DNA of 64,000 bases from CAYJIX01 sp964370375 (GCA_964370375.1 CAYJIX010000003.1:1-64000); one strand, 5' to 3'; shown: positions 1-8,873, numbered from the stretch's first letter. Notes: generated from the letters alone by a model not told the origin. Made by a program: numbers and translations.

Positions 1-55
1 AACTCGCAACCCTCAGCTTGGAAGGCTGATGCTCTAGCCATTGAGCTATTCCCGC
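1..55 (-). tRNA. tRNA-Gly (anticodon TCC), partial at window edge
   Basis: Read on the minus strand, the 5' acceptor strand GCGGGAA, a D-arm and an anticodon arm with UCC in the loop are visible. The T-arm and 3' end lie beyond the window start. It is the third tRNA of a Thr-Tyr-Gly series, the order that often precedes a tuf gene in bacteria. What follows is outside the window. Confidence 0.88.
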
Positions 56-135
56 CTATGCCGTAGTTCCCTGACAGGGTTTGGCCTGTCTCCTACAGCC
101 GTATCGGCTTGTAAGCTTACCATTAAAAGGGGTCT

Positions 136-155
136 GTTTTCTATATTTAGAAAAC
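136..155 (-). other. hairpin in the spacer between tRNA-Tyr and tRNA-Gly
   Basis: Two perfect 8-base arms (GTTTTCTA and TAGAAAAC) flank a 4-base loop. A second hairpin (GCTACGA / TCGTAGC, about 193-212) lies closer to tRNA-Tyr. Both would form in the tRNA precursor transcript and may be processing signals or weak terminators. Neither has a clear U-run, so a processing role is only inferred. Confidence 0.4.
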
Positions 156-220
156 CACCGGCTCAATGCGGCAAGCTGTTCTAACAACCAGTGCTACGAT
201 TCTTTTCGTAGCGTAAAATC

Positions 221-306
221 TGGTGGAGGGGGGAGGATTTGAACCTCCGAAGTCTTACGACGACAGATTTACAGTCTGTTCCCTTTGGCCACTCGGGAAC
301 CCCTCC
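221..306 (-). tRNA. tRNA-Tyr (anticodon GTA)
   Basis: On the minus strand a full class II tRNA folds, with acceptor GGAGGGG paired to CCCCTCC, a long variable arm and GUA in the anticodon loop. The 3' CCA is encoded (221-223 on the plus strand read TGG). It lies one base from tRNA-Thr, so the two are almost certainly processed from one transcript. Confidence 0.95.
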
Positions 307-307
307 A

Positions 308-383
308 TGGAGCTGGCGATGGGACTTGAACCCGCAGCCTGCTGATTACAAATCAGCTGCTCTGCCAATTGAGCTACGCCAGC
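308..383 (-). tRNA. tRNA-Thr (anticodon TGT)
   Basis: On the minus strand the acceptor GCTGGCG pairs with CGCCAGC. The anticodon loop carries UGU, the T-loop is GTTCAAGTC and CCA is encoded. It is the first tRNA of the Thr-Tyr-Gly cluster. Confidence 0.95.
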
Positions 384-395
384 AATAGAAAGATG

Positions 396-424
396 CTTTT
401 ACACGGTCGTTTGCTACTTGGCAA
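396..424 (-). promoter_or_regulatory. candidate promoter of the tRNA-Thr-Tyr-Gly cluster
   Basis: On the minus strand, TTGCCA (419-424) and TAAAAG (396-401) are separated by exactly 17 bases. The -10 box ends about 12 bases before the mature 5' end of tRNA-Thr. The -10 match is weak, so this is a positional candidate only. Confidence 0.4.
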
Positions 425-603
425 GCAAAAAATGCCCCAGAAGCAATTTTTTTTTCTTCTGTGACAATTGGTCGCTAAAAAAGGAACATAGACGGTCTTT
501 AGCATATTGTAAAGCTTTTTCTTCATTCTTTTATGCTGATTTTATAAATTTTGAAAATTTTTATGTCTTGAACAGCCTTTCTTTTTACGCGAACCGCTGT
601 TTT

Positions 604-987
604 TTAAAAGGTTTCTCCAGGCAAGGCAGGAGGCGAGCCATAGCTATTTTCTTGCGTATCACCAGGCTTTAGCCACCAAAAAATCAAGACTGCGTACCCG
701 ATAAGGGTTGGTAAAAGCAATATCCATAAACCATTGCGCCCTGTATCATGTAGGCGCCGAACCCCAACAGCCAGCCCGGGAAGGATGGTGATGGCCACAA
801 AGGTCAACATAAGAGGATATATTGTGTTGACAGTGTATTCGGGAAAAAGGATTTCATCCATAATGAATCCTGCACTTGTGCCTAGCATTGTAAAAATCAT
901 CCAATACCAAAACTCGTACAACGAGGCACGTCCCGTGAACTTTGCATAGTTTGAAAAGCAGTGACCGATGGCTTCTTGAAAAGTCAT
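604..987 (-). CDS. DUF805 family small membrane protein
   Basis: The protein is 127 residues from the chosen start and matches the DUF805 pattern: an N-terminal 'YAKFTGRASLYEFWYW' block, three to four hydrophobic segments, and the conserved 'GVRRLHDTGRNG' loop before the last membrane segments. Function is unknown; the family is a set of inner-membrane proteins. The reading frame extends 23 codons further upstream. The ATG at 985-987 is preferred because AAGGAGA sits seven bases before it and the family starts close to this point. It lies downstream of mutM on the same strand, about 110 bases away, and may be cotranscribed. Confidence 0.75.
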   Translation of the reverse strand: MTFQEAIGHCFSNYAKFTGRASLYEFWYWMIFTMLGTSAGFIMDEILFPEYTVNTIYPLMLTFVAITILPGLAVGVRRLHDTGRNGLWILLLPTLIGYAVLIFWWLKPGDTQENSYGSPPALPGETF

Positions 988-1099
988 GGTTTCTCCTTGG
1001 TGTTCTAAATCTTGTTCTATATGCCAGTATCCTTGTACAGCAGCATAAAAAAACACATGCTCAAACGAGCGTTACCTTTGCGCAAGCAGAGCTTAGGTT

Positions 1100-1954
1100 T
1101 TAACAATGCTGACAACTCGGGCAAAAAACCGTGGTGCGTCCAGCAACCTTACTTTTTTGCAAAGTCCTTGCGCACACTGTGCAAGCTTGGCCTGCGCGTC
1201 CATAGACGTTAAACTTGTTTTGAAACGCTCCGGCATCGCCATTTGCTGTACGATAATCACGTATGGAGCTGCCGCACTCGGCAATGGCTTCGTTTAGGAC
1301 AGTACATAAGGCCGTATATAGCATTGACAGCTGCTTTTCTGTAAGGGCTTGCACTTGTGCCGATGGCAGGATCTGCGCCCTAAAAAGGCTTTCATCGGCA
1401 TAAATATTACCTATCCCAGCTAGCCGACTTTGATTGAGCAAGGTTGCTTTGATATTGCCTTTTGCCCTAAGAAAATGCTCTACAAAGGCGTCTTTGCCAA
1501 GTGTTAATGGCTCAGGGCCAAGCGATTGCCAAAAAGGCCATGCGCTAAGGGCTTTTTCCGTCATAACCCTCATCCTTGCAAATTTACGAACATCATCAAA
1601 GAAAAGACGCTTCCCATTGCAAAGATTAAGGATAAGGCGCGTGTGCCGATGGGGTTCTGTACCCTGTGGGTAGACAAAAAGCCGCCCTGTCATGCGCAGA
1701 TGAAAGGCTAAGCCTAAAATAGGCTCAGCCTTGGCACTGTTTTCATCGTTTTCTGCCATAACAGTATCAAAATGCAATAAAAGCAGTTTGCCCCGTCGCC
1801 CCACTCGATTGACAGTGTAACCATAGGCAGCTTGTAAAGGCATAGGCCCTTCCAAGGTGGATGCTGTTATAAGCTCCCCTCCCACAATCTGTTGCCCCGT
1901 GACATAGGGGGCTAGGGTGCGGGCTATGGTTTCTACTTCAGGCAGTTCTGGCAT
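1100..1954 (-). CDS. mutM: formamidopyrimidine-DNA glycosylase (Fpg/MutM)
   Basis: This bifunctional base-excision enzyme removes oxidised purines such as 8-oxoguanine and cuts the abasic site. The N-terminus MPELPEVETI provides the catalytic proline (residue 2 before Met removal) and the catalytic glutamate. A 'GRRGKLLLLHF' block carries the conserved DNA-contacting lysine. The C-terminal zinc finger is visible as CTVC followed by CPSC. At 284 residues it is the usual family length (about 270-290). An AAGG motif lies just upstream of the start. It sits between the DUF805 gene and a CoA-ligase-like gene on the same strand. Confidence 0.96.
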   Translation of the reverse strand: MPELPEVETIARTLAPYVTGQQIVGGELITASTLEGPMPLQAAYGYTVNRVGRRGKLLLLHFDTVMAENDENSAKAEPILGLAFHLRMTGRLFVYPQGTEPHRHTRLILNLCNGKRLFFDDVRKFARMRVMTEKALSAWPFWQSLGPEPLTLGKDAFVEHFLRAKGNIKATLLNQSRLAGIGNIYADESLFRAQILPSAQVQALTEKQLSMLYTALCTVLNEAIAECGSSIRDYRTANGDAGAFQNKFNVYGRAGQACTVCARTLQKSKVAGRTTVFCPSCQHC

Positions 1955-2004
1955 GGCCTTCGCGTAACGATACTGTTTGAAAGAATATCAATCTTTCGGT
2001 TGCG

Positions 2005-3276
2005 TTAATCCCATTCGCGCTTGTCTTCAATGGGCTTTATCTGTGGCGGAAGTGATCCCGGAACCAAAACGCGCAGTTCAGGACGAAGCTTGATGCGCTC
2101 ACGGAACAGGTGCAGCAATTCCTCTTCTTGATGGAAATTACTGGCTTCTACATATAGGATCATTTCGTCAATGCCGCCGGGGTTGACCACCTCAATTTGC
2201 CAACGCTTGATATCTTCAAAGCGGGCCATGACCTGCTCCACCTGGTGCGGATACACGAACATGCCTTTGATACGCGCTGTGGTGTCAACACGGCCGACAA
2301 TGCTACCAAGGCGTGGACTTGTTCGTCCACAAGCGCACGGGCTTGGGTCAATATATGAAAGGTCCCCTGTAGCCAAACGGATAAGCGGATAGGTTTTGTT
2401 AAACGCAGTTACCACAATTTCGCCCACTTCACCGTCTTTGAGCGGAATACCCGTATCAGGGTGGCACACTTCAACAAAGCAGCGGTTGGAAATATGCAGC
2501 CCTGTTTTATGAAAACATTCATAGCCAATACAGCCCACATCTGCAGTGCCGTAGCCTTGGCGTAAAATGATATCAAACTTCTTTTCAAGCTGGGTACGCA
2601 TTTTTTCAGACAGGCGCTCACCTGTTACGAAAGCCACCTCTTGGAACAAATCTTTACGTAAATTGATGCCTTTCTCCTCAGCCTTTTGGGCCAAGTGCAT
2701 AAGATAACTTGCTGTTCCAACGTAACCGGAAACACGCAATTTTTGCATAATATCAAGCTGAGTTCCGGCATCAGACGGCCCTGCAGGAATGGCTGTACAT
2801 CCTAAGTTTCGCAAAGGCTCTTCAAACATGAGGCCGGCAGGTGATAAATGGTAATTAAAGGTTACCTGCACCACATCGCCCGGGCGAAATCCGACGGAAT
2901 AAAAGGCCTCGGTATACCCCCAATAGTCTTCACTGCGATCTTCGGGATCGAAAATAGGTCCCGGAGATAAAAAGATCCGTTTAAGCTCGCCTATGTCTTT
3001 GGTCAACAATCCACCAAGGCGCGGCCCAATGGATTGTAAAAAGATGAGCTCTTTCTTTTTTAAAATAGGAATATGCTTGATGTCTTGCAAAATTTTAAAC
3101 TTGTCCACATTAAACTGCGCACGGTCAAAACGTTTTTTCACGTCCTCGGAATAGCGGTACGCATAGGAAAGTAAGTCTTTCAACTGGATGAGGGAATATT
3201 GAAGGCGTTCGCTTTCGTCAAGAATTTCGCGGCGACTATAAATTCCTTCGGTACGATCTTTACGGGTCATGGGCAT
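2005..3276 (-). CDS. phenylacetate-CoA ligase-like AMP-dependent acyl-CoA ligase
   Basis: The sequence resembles the PaaK branch of the ANL superfamily, which activates aryl or acyl acids to CoA thioesters through acyl-AMP. Visible blocks include an N-terminal 'LSYAYRYSEDVKKRFD' region, 'RQGYGTADVGCIGYE' (acyl-adenylate motif region), 'TGDLSYIDPSPCACGRTSPR', and a C-terminal small domain starting near 'GRVDTTARIKGMFVYP'. The substrate cannot be read from sequence. PaaK-like genes are frequent in Desulfovibrio-type genomes without a phenylacetate pathway. The frame is open to 3348. The ATG at 3274-3276 is chosen because a GGAG motif precedes it (423 residues, the typical length). ATG 3268-3270 is the alternative. 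Confidence 0.82.
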   Translation of the reverse strand: MPMTRKDRTEGIYSRREILDESERLQYSLIQLKDLLSYAYRYSEDVKKRFDRAQFNVDKFKILQDIKHIPILKKKELIFLQSIGPRLGGLLTKDIGELKRIFLSPGPIFDPEDRSEDYWGYTEAFYSVGFRPGDVVQVTFNYHLSPAGLMFEEPLRNLGCTAIPAGPSDAGTQLDIMQKLRVSGYVGTASYLMHLAQKAEEKGINLRKDLFQEVAFVTGERLSEKMRTQLEKKFDIILRQGYGTADVGCIGYECFHKTGLHISNRCFVEVCHPDTGIPLKDGEVGEIVVTAFNKTYPLIRLATGDLSYIDPSPCACGRTSPRLGSIVGRVDTTARIKGMFVYPHQVEQVMARFEDIKRWQIEVVNPGGIDEMILYVEASNFHQEEELLHLFRERIKLRPELRVLVPGSLPPQIKPIEDKREWD

Positions 3277-3456
3277 GTGCTCCGTTCTGATAGAAAGGTA
3301 TGGACTCATCATCGCTAAAGGCAGGCACCCCTGCCAAAGGGCAATCATGAGCTTGTATTGTCATACAATGACTCATCAACTCGATGTTTAGGTAGGGTTA
3401 TGTCTTCATTTGCTAACCGCACACGGTTTGTGGCAGCCATTGGGCTACCTTCGTTG

Positions 3457-4284
3457 CTATGCTTCAGCTGTCTGCAAACGTTCAGCCTTAACCTGGCGTA
3501 TTTGTTTGGCATCGGCCTCTGCTACGGTAAAACGCCAGCCTACACATTCGTGGATTTCCCCAACCTGTGGCACGTGTCCCAGCTCAAGGCAAAGGTACCC
3601 GCCAATGGTATCCACTTCTTCTGTGCCGATCTCAATGCCAATTTCTTGTAAATCTTCAAGGTCTGAACGGCCGGAAAGCATGTAGTTGTTTTCGTCAAGC
3701 TGTTGGATATCTTCTTCACGGGGCGCATCGTGTTCATCTTCAATATCGCCCACAATCTCCTCAATGATATCCTCAATGGTGACAAGCCCTGATGTGCCTC
3801 CATATTCATCAATCACAATGGCCATATGGCTTTTGCGTGTGCGAAATTCCTGAAACAGCTCAAAGGCTACTTTCGTTTCAGGCACAAAAAAAGGCTGACG
3901 CATGATGGTGTCAACCCTCTCCCCTTGGGCGCTGGGGTCAATAAGGACGCCTAATAAATCCTTAGCATGGGCAATACCAATAATATTGTCACGCGTTTCA
4001 GCGTAAATAGGCAATCGCGAATGACCCGTCTCAACAATGCAGCGTGCCACATCAAAAATGGATGAGCCAGAAGGCATGCAGTCAAAATCTGTGCGAGGCG
4101 TCATGATGTCTTGCACTTGCACATCGTCAAGTTGCAAGATGCTAAGGATCATGGAGCCTTCTTCAGCCTCCAATTCGCCATCATCACGGGCTTCAAGAAC
4201 GGCTTGCTGCAATGTGTCACTGCCGCGCTGTCCAAACAATTTGAGTATCTTTTCCCAGATACCTGAGTCCGTACTTCGGTCCAA
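3457..4284 (-). CDS. CorC/HlyC-type CBS-domain protein
   Basis: The protein has 275 residues. After an acidic N-terminus, 'QDIMTPRTDFDCM' marks the first CBS motif and a second CBS repeat follows ('MRQPFFVPETKVAFELFQEF'). The block 'IVIDEYGGTSGLVTIEDI' is the family signature, and a C-terminal CorC_HlyC transporter-associated domain ends the protein. There is no DUF21 membrane domain, so this is the soluble CorC form. It is linked in other bacteria to magnesium/cobalt efflux and, in some, to divalent-metal homeostasis. The start is TTG with an AGGGAG motif about 12 bases upstream. The exact role here is inferred from the family only. Confidence 0.85.
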   Translation of the reverse strand: MDRSTDSGIWEKILKLFGQRGSDTLQQAVLEARDDGELEAEEGSMILSILQLDDVQVQDIMTPRTDFDCMPSGSSIFDVARCIVETGHSRLPIYAETRDNIIGIAHAKDLLGVLIDPSAQGERVDTIMRQPFFVPETKVAFELFQEFRTRKSHMAIVIDEYGGTSGLVTIEDIIEEIVGDIEDEHDAPREEDIQQLDENNYMLSGRSDLEDLQEIGIEIGTEEVDTIGGYLCLELGHVPQVGEIHECVGWRFTVAEADAKQIRQVKAERLQTAEA

Positions 4285-4325
4285 GACCTTGTTCTCCCTG
4301 TTAAAATGTATATGTGCTGCTCATG

Positions 4326-5216
4326 CTATCTGTTTCGTACCATATTTGCTTTATGCATTTCAAGCTGTTTGCGCATGATCCAGCCGCCCAAAGGGGGCAC
4401 CCCAGCATCCTTTGCCACCGGAAGCCAGTTTAACGCCTGGCCTTGCTCGTTTGCCAATGACCATTTAATAAAACGTACTGCCAAAACAGCACGATCTACA
4501 ATCTGATACCCCTTAAGGGGCGTAGCGTTAAGCCATATACCAAGCGTGGGCTTGCGCTCATTGTTATGGAGCGTAAGCAACATAAGTAAAGCATCTTGAC
4601 CTAGCAACCCTTCAGGTACCATGTTGCCATATGGCATGATAAGGCCGGCCCCCCCTGCTGAAATATCTTTAATTTGCAACAAAGAAAGGTTTGGGTTTGG
4701 AGGCGGCAAAGTGTCGGTACTGCTTTGTTCAATATCAGCAGCATCCCATATTCCCATATCAGCTATATACGCTTTTGGCAGATTAAACCGCACAAAGGCT
4801 CGGCGCTGGCTGTCTTGTAACTTTTCAGGAAGCAACAGTTCTAGCCCATAGCCTGACGGAGTTTCTACAACACGCAACACCCTGGTAGTACAGCAAAACC
4901 TAGGCCATGCCTTACTGCGGATTTTACGAAAGGTAACAGTAACGCTACGCCCTTCTAAGGTGTATACGGGATAGGAACTGCCAATGTCGACAAGAAAGCT
5001 CTCTTGATCACAAGCAATGCACGCGCCGCTAAAGGTTTTAACCAAATGCCCATCTTCAATATCAGGCACCACTTCGTAAAAAAAACGCTGATCAATGCTG
5101 GCATTGATCACTTTAGCCACAGCAAGGGCGCTTTGCTTTTTTCCATCGTTGTCACTTGCTGTGCCACTTAGTATGTTCAGCTTGCTGCCTAGCTTAGAAA
5201 AAATCTGAAGTCCCAT
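4326..5216 (-). CDS. PilZ-domain protein (putative c-di-GMP effector)
   Basis: The protein has 296 residues. Residues about 60-145 resemble the YcgR-like N-terminal domain ('GHLVKTFSGACIACD'). A PilZ domain follows, with the cyclic-di-GMP-binding arginines in 'QRRAFVRFNLP' (RxxxR) and the downstream 'DISAGGAGLIMP' (D/NxSxxG). Such proteins sense c-di-GMP and alter motility, polysaccharide or gene expression. No partner is identifiable from neighbours; CorC lies 41 bases downstream on the same strand. A long loop (DTLPPPNPNLS) interrupts the PilZ barrel between the two motifs. Confidence 0.78.
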   Translation of the reverse strand: MGLQIFSKLGSKLNILSGTASDNDGKKQSALAVAKVINASIDQRFFYEVVPDIEDGHLVKTFSGACIACDQESFLVDIGSSYPVYTLEGRSVTVTFRKIRSKAWPRFCCTTRVLRVVETPSGYGLELLLPEKLQDSQRRAFVRFNLPKAYIADMGIWDAADIEQSSTDTLPPPNPNLSLLQIKDISAGGAGLIMPYGNMVPEGLLGQDALLMLLTLHNNERKPTLGIWLNATPLKGYQIVDRAVLAVRFIKWSLANEQGQALNWLPVAKDAGVPPLGGWIMRKQLEMHKANMVRNR

Positions 5217-5429
5217 AACCGCTCCAAGCCAATGCTTTGTGCGTTTTTACATGGCAACAGGTATACTGTTTTATACTATAATATAACAAATTTTTTCTTG
5301 CCAAGCAAGTATTATGCGCGCCTAAGGCAAAAGCTTTGAACGTAACGGATGCTGCTTAAACGTTCAAGGCTTTATAATCATTCAGCATAATATATTTTTT
5401 ATTTCAACTTTCCTTAACCACTGCTTGCG

Positions 5430-5467
5430 AAAAAAATAAAACGCCAGAAGGAATTCTTCTAGGCGTT
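5430..5467 (-). terminator. rho-independent terminator after tRNA-Val
   Basis: The minus-strand transcript forms a stem from AACGCC(T)AGAAG and CTTCTGGCGTT around an AATTC loop, followed by a U-rich tract (TTATTTTTT). It begins about 18 bases past the tRNA-Val 3' end and fits its terminator. Confidence 0.8.
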
Positions 5468-5484
5468 ATAATAAAAATCAAATC

Positions 5485-5560
5485 TGGTGGGCGGTACAGG
5501 ACTTGAACCTGTGGCATCCGCCTTGTAAGGGCGGCGCTCTACCAACTGAGCTAACCGCCC
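5485..5560 (-). tRNA. tRNA-Val (anticodon TAC)
   Basis: On the minus strand the acceptor GGGCGGT pairs with ACCGCCC. D- and T-arms are standard, the anticodon loop carries UAC and CCA is encoded at 5485-5487. It is a single-gene unit with its own promoter and terminator. Confidence 0.95.
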
Positions 5561-5571
5561 GTGGAAAAGTA

Positions 5572-5600
5572 TGTATAGCTACCTTTGTATAAAAAAGCAA
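5572..5600 (-). promoter_or_regulatory. sigma-70-type promoter of tRNA-Val
   Basis: On the minus strand, TTGCTT (5595-5600) and TATACA (5572-5577) are separated by exactly 17 bases. The -10 box lies about 11 bases before the mature tRNA 5' end. The rest of the stretch to mltG (5601-5842) shows no convincing gene; a 73-codon open frame there has no usable ribosome-binding site. Confidence 0.7.
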
Positions 5601-5842
5601 TACCTAAAATGTAAAAATTTTCTTTTCTACTATTCCTTTGTTATCGCCTAGTTATCTTTTTTCCTTCATTGTGATGCCATATATTAATTGCCATACATCA
5701 CAAGCCAGAGCGTATTCACAAAAAAGAACTTTTTTGCATAGTAAAGAAGATAAGCTTGTTTTAGGAGAGATCGCCCAAGCAGCCAGCGAAGCATTCCTGC
5801 CTGGCGATCGGGCCTTACGCAAATCAAGAGCAAAGCTGCCCC

Positions 5843-5865
5843 AAAAAGCGTTTATGTAAAAACGC
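5843..5865 (-). terminator. probable terminator after mltG
   Basis: On the minus strand GCGTTT, a six-base loop and AAACGC are followed by TTTTTG. The hairpin abuts the mltG stop codon. The stem is short (six pairs), hence moderate confidence. Confidence 0.55.
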
Positions 5866-5866
5866 G

Positions 5867-6976
5867 CTACCTAACTCCGCCGGGAAGCAGGCCTCTGGCT
5901 GCACCTTTTTTTTGATTTTCTCGAAACACCCTCACATGTCGATTGTGCTCTTCAAGGGTTTTACTAAAAGCATGCGATCCGTCACCACGTGCCACAAAAA
6001 ACAAATAGGAATGTGTTTCAGGGTGACGAGCAGCCTTGATAGATTCTAAACCAGGAGAACAAATGGGCCCGGGAGGCAATCCCGGATGTTTATAGGTATT
6101 GTACAAATTTGTGCTGTCATTGAGTTGACTGCGAAGAATACTTCCAGAAAAGGAAGGCCCCACGCCGTAAATGATAGTGGGATCTGCCTGCAAAAGCATT
6201 TTTTTCTTTAACCTATTGCTGTAAACTCCAGATACGCGCGTGCGCTCAGAAGCTACCGCTGTTTCCTTTTCAATGATAGAAGCAAGCGTTAGGTAATATT
6301 GTACCATGCTGGCGTTCTCTGCGTCCTTGGCCTCGTACCACACTGTGGACATCCGACGCCAAAACGTATCCACAAGGCGCCCTGCGATCTGCCGTGCCGA
6401 TTCTTTATTCAACACCAAAGGACGCATAAGAAAATACGTGTCCGGAAAAAGGTAGCCTTCGGCATTTTTTCCACTGATGCCGTAATGGCGCAAAAAGCCT
6501 GTGTCATGGATAACAGCCTTAAAATCTTCAAAATTGACAAAGCCTGCTTCTTCAAGGCGTCTGCCAGTCTCCCACCAGGTTAACCCCTCAGGCAGCGTGA
6601 TGCGATCAAGGACAGGCGTTCCATTGATAAGGTGATCAAGGACTTGCGCAGGCGTCCAGCCGGTATTTAGGGCATAGCGACCACTTTTAAGCTTTTCGGT
6701 GCTGCCCATATAGCGTGCGTACAGTTCAAAAAACTTACTGTCCGTAATGATATTGAGCCGCTCAAGGATGCCGGAAAGCCTTACAAAAGAGGTGCCTTTG
6801 GGGATAACGATTTCCACCTCTTGACCTTCCTTTTCAGGCGGGCTGTTCAAAAAATTCCAGGCAAGGCCGCCTGCAACACCGGAAAACAGTAGCAAAACTA
6901 AAAGAGGCCCTATGATCCAACCGGAAAGACGAAATTTCTTTTTCTTTTTTTCAGGGGTGGGAGTTTCTTCACTCAT
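5867..6976 (-). CDS. mltG: endolytic murein transglycosylase MltG (YceG family)
   Basis: MltG is an inner-membrane lytic transglycosylase that cuts nascent glycan strands and sets glycan length. A Lys-rich cytoplasmic tail is followed by one membrane anchor (about residues 18-42), a LysM-like region ('VVIPKGTSF'-type block near 57-75) and the YceG catalytic domain. The catalytic glutamate is in 'LASIIEKETAVASER' (about residue 236). The YceG signatures 'EGYLFPDTY', 'LLQADPTIIYG' and 'PICSPGLESIKAA' are all present. At 369 residues the length is normal. Its start overlaps the ruvX stop by four bases, so translation is probably coupled. Confidence 0.95.
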   Translation of the reverse strand: MSEETPTPEKKKKKFRLSGWIIGPLLVLLLFSGVAGGLAWNFLNSPPEKEGQEVEIVIPKGTSFVRLSGILERLNIITDSKFFELYARYMGSTEKLKSGRYALNTGWTPAQVLDHLINGTPVLDRITLPEGLTWWETGRRLEEAGFVNFEDFKAVIHDTGFLRHYGISGKNAEGYLFPDTYFLMRPLVLNKESARQIAGRLVDTFWRRMSTVWYEAKDAENASMVQYYLTLASIIEKETAVASERTRVSGVYSNRLKKKMLLQADPTIIYGVGPSFSGSILRSQLNDSTNLYNTYKHPGLPPGPICSPGLESIKAARHPETHSYLFFVARGDGSHAFSKTLEEHNRHVRVFRENQKKGAARGLLPGGVR

Positions 6977-7410
6977 GCTTGTATCCTTGTATGTTCAGGC
7001 ATTGAAAGAAAAGATTCTAAAATACAAACCGCAGCTTGTTGGTCAAGCACTGCTTCTACCTTTGCGCCGTATACTCCTGCCTGATGGAGCCTATCAAGGG
7101 CTTCAAAAGAGCTCAATCGCTCATTCATCCAAAAAATAGGAAGGGTTGTGCGGCGTTTAAGACTTTTAACAAAATTGCGAACCTGCCTGGTTGTTAAGCT
7201 GTCTGTGCCATCTTCAGCGCAAGGCAAGCCAACAACAATGGCGCTTGGGGCTTCTTTTTGGATTATCTCCATAAGGGTAGAAAAAAACGTGGCGCGTGTG
7301 CCGTTACGCCCCCAAGTTATGGTGCTTCGCGCAAAGGCCATATGCCCACCGTCATCCGTAACTGCAATGCCTGTACGTTTGAGTCCAAAATCAATGGCCA
7401 AATATTTCAT
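6973..7410 (-). CDS. ruvX: RuvX/YqgF RNase H-fold nuclease-like protein
   Basis: The family is a putative Holliday-junction resolvase that also acts in 16S rRNA 5' maturation. The RNase H-like N-terminus is 'MKYLAIDFGLKRTGIAVT', with the catalytic aspartate at residue 6. 'VVGLPCAEDGTD' and 'WMNERLSSFEA' are the other conserved blocks. The frame stays open 17 codons further upstream, but the family start is the ATG at 7408-7410 (145 residues). No strong Shine-Dalgarno is visible there. The gene overlaps mltG by four bases and lies 63 bases after murI, a typical mltG-ruvX cell-envelope/RNA neighbourhood. Confidence 0.88.
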   Translation of the reverse strand: MKYLAIDFGLKRTGIAVTDDGGHMAFARSTITWGRNGTRATFFSTLMEIIQKEAPSAIVVGLPCAEDGTDSLTTRQVRNFVKSLKRRTTLPIFWMNERLSSFEALDRLHQAGVYGAKVEAVLDQQAAVCILESFLSMPEHTRIQA

Positions 7411-7473
7411 ACTATACTTAGTAATACCAATACAACAAAAGTCAAAGCCGATGTTGTTCATGAATACAACTTT

Positions 7474-8304
7474 TTATAAATCCACAAGGTTCACATTTTC
7501 TTCATCAATGGCACGACCCAAAAAAAATGACCCTGTACGCATAAAGCGAGGCGCGTCGTCTGTTGTAAAAAACAACATCTGCCCTTGACGGTTTTTGCCT
7601 TGCGGATGGTACCCTTGCATGTTTGCAAGGTGGCTGTTGACAGCCACAGCTGTTGTGGCGGCAGAATCCACAAGCGTTACCCCCTCTCCCACCACATTGG
7701 CAATGGCTTTTGTAAGCAAGGGGTAATGTGTACAGCCTAGGACCAAACAGTCCGGCCTTTGTGTATCAGCGCCATTCAAAAAAAGAGGATTAAGGTACTG
7801 CGCCACAATGCCTTCAACTAAAGGCCCTTCAAACCAAGCTTCTTCTGCCAAGGGCACAAAAAGCGGACAGGCTAAACTTTGCACATGGGCAGTGGGGCGC
7901 AAACGTAAAATGGCTTGTTCATACGCCCTGCCCCGTACAGTGGATTCTGTTGCGATAACGGCAATACGCCCATGCGCGGACGCGCTGCAGGCAGCCTTGG
8001 CTCCGGCTTCAATAACACCTATGACAGGTGTGCTTGGATAGGCTTGACGCAAGGAAGGCAACGCCACTGCTGATGCTGTATTGCAGGCTACCACAAGCAC
8101 TTTAACGCCCATATCAATGAGCTTTTTAGAGGCTTGCAAGGCGTAGCGAATAATGGTTTCAGGGCTTTTAGTCCCATAGGGGAGCCGTGCTGTATCGCCA
8201 AGATAGGCGTAATCTTCTCCGGGCATGGCGCGATGCATGGCAGCAAGCACCGTAAGCCCTCCTACGCCGGAATCAAAAAGGCCGATAGGTTGTGATGTGT
8301 TCAT
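7474..8304 (-). CDS. murI: glutamate racemase
   Basis: The enzyme converts L- to D-glutamate for peptidoglycan. Both catalytic cysteines are visible: Cys74 in 'VVACNTASAV' and Cys191 in 'VLGCTHYPLL'. The N-terminal 'IGLFDSGVGGLTV' and 'YLGDTARLPYG' are the classical substrate-binding motifs. At 276 residues the length is normal. The ATG overlaps the stop of the upstream dciA-like gene by four bases, so the two are translationally coupled. Confidence 0.97.
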   Translation of the reverse strand: MNTSQPIGLFDSGVGGLTVLAAMHRAMPGEDYAYLGDTARLPYGTKSPETIIRYALQASKKLIDMGVKVLVVACNTASAVALPSLRQAYPSTPVIGVIEAGAKAACSASAHGRIAVIATESTVRGRAYEQAILRLRPTAHVQSLACPLFVPLAEEAWFEGPLVEGIVAQYLNPLFLNGADTQRPDCLVLGCTHYPLLTKAIANVVGEGVTLVDSAATTAVAVNSHLANMQGYHPQGKNRQGQMLFFTTDDAPRFMRTGSFFLGRAIDEENVNLVDL

Positions 8305-8867
8305 GAATTTCTTTTATGGCACTGTAATGTTTGGGGCTCAGGTACAAAGGTAGCATCAAGGCGTTGATGCATTCGAATATAGGCGGCATGGCATCGTGAT
8401 ACGGGAGAATCAGGATCAGCTCCCGGCAAGGGCGCACAAACAAGTGACGGTGGCCTTTCAGGTGCTTGCCGTTGCCGTGTAGACGGCTGAATGACGGGTG
8501 GTCTGTCTAGCCTTGATCTTTCCAGTGTTAAGAGCAATTCCACCTTCTCAAAATAGGGTTTGTCTATGAAGGCGTTGACCCTTTCTAAAATTTCCTGGCG
8601 CAGATAGGCAAGCTCTTGCAAAATAAAATTGTCTTCACCGCCTATAATGATGGTGCGGTCTCGAACACCAAGGGGTTGTGCCACATCTGTCAGCATAGGG
8701 CCCATGACCATGGACCAATGCTCCCAGAGCCTTGACAACAGGCGCTGATCCAATGATTCATTTTTATTTAATTTTTCTAGATAGGTAACAAGGCCGCTTT
8801 CAGCGCTTCGCATCTCGTTGACGCGCAGCCCTGTTCGGGATTTGGAGCGAAAATACGGCCTTGTCAT
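8301..8867 (-). CDS. DUF721/DciA-like protein
   Basis: The protein has 188 residues. The region about 45-125 ('LLSRLWEHWSMVMGPMLTDVAQPLGVRD' split over two blocks, then 'NFILQELAYLRQEILERVN') has the DUF721 pattern: a KH-like fold of W-x-x-M/V-G, hydrophobic beta strands and a helix. DciA proteins are ancestral loaders of the replicative helicase DnaB, although many DUF721 proteins are uncharacterised. The N-terminus is basic and the C-terminal ~70 residues are Pro/Arg-rich and probably disordered. It is cotranscribed with murI. Confidence 0.7.
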   Translation of the reverse strand: MTRPYFRSKSRTGLRVNEMRSAESGLVTYLEKLNKNESLDQRLLSRLWEHWSMVMGPMLTDVAQPLGVRDRTIIIGGEDNFILQELAYLRQEILERVNAFIDKPYFEKVELLLTLERSRLDRPPVIQPSTRQRQAPERPPSLVCAPLPGADPDSPVSRCHAAYIRMHQRLDATFVPEPQTLQCHKRNS

Positions 8868-8873
8868 GACAAC

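Noticed and set aside
5638..5859. 73-codon plus-strand open frame between tRNA-Val and mltG
   Set aside because: No ribosome-binding site, no similarity that I recognise, and it overlaps the mltG terminator.
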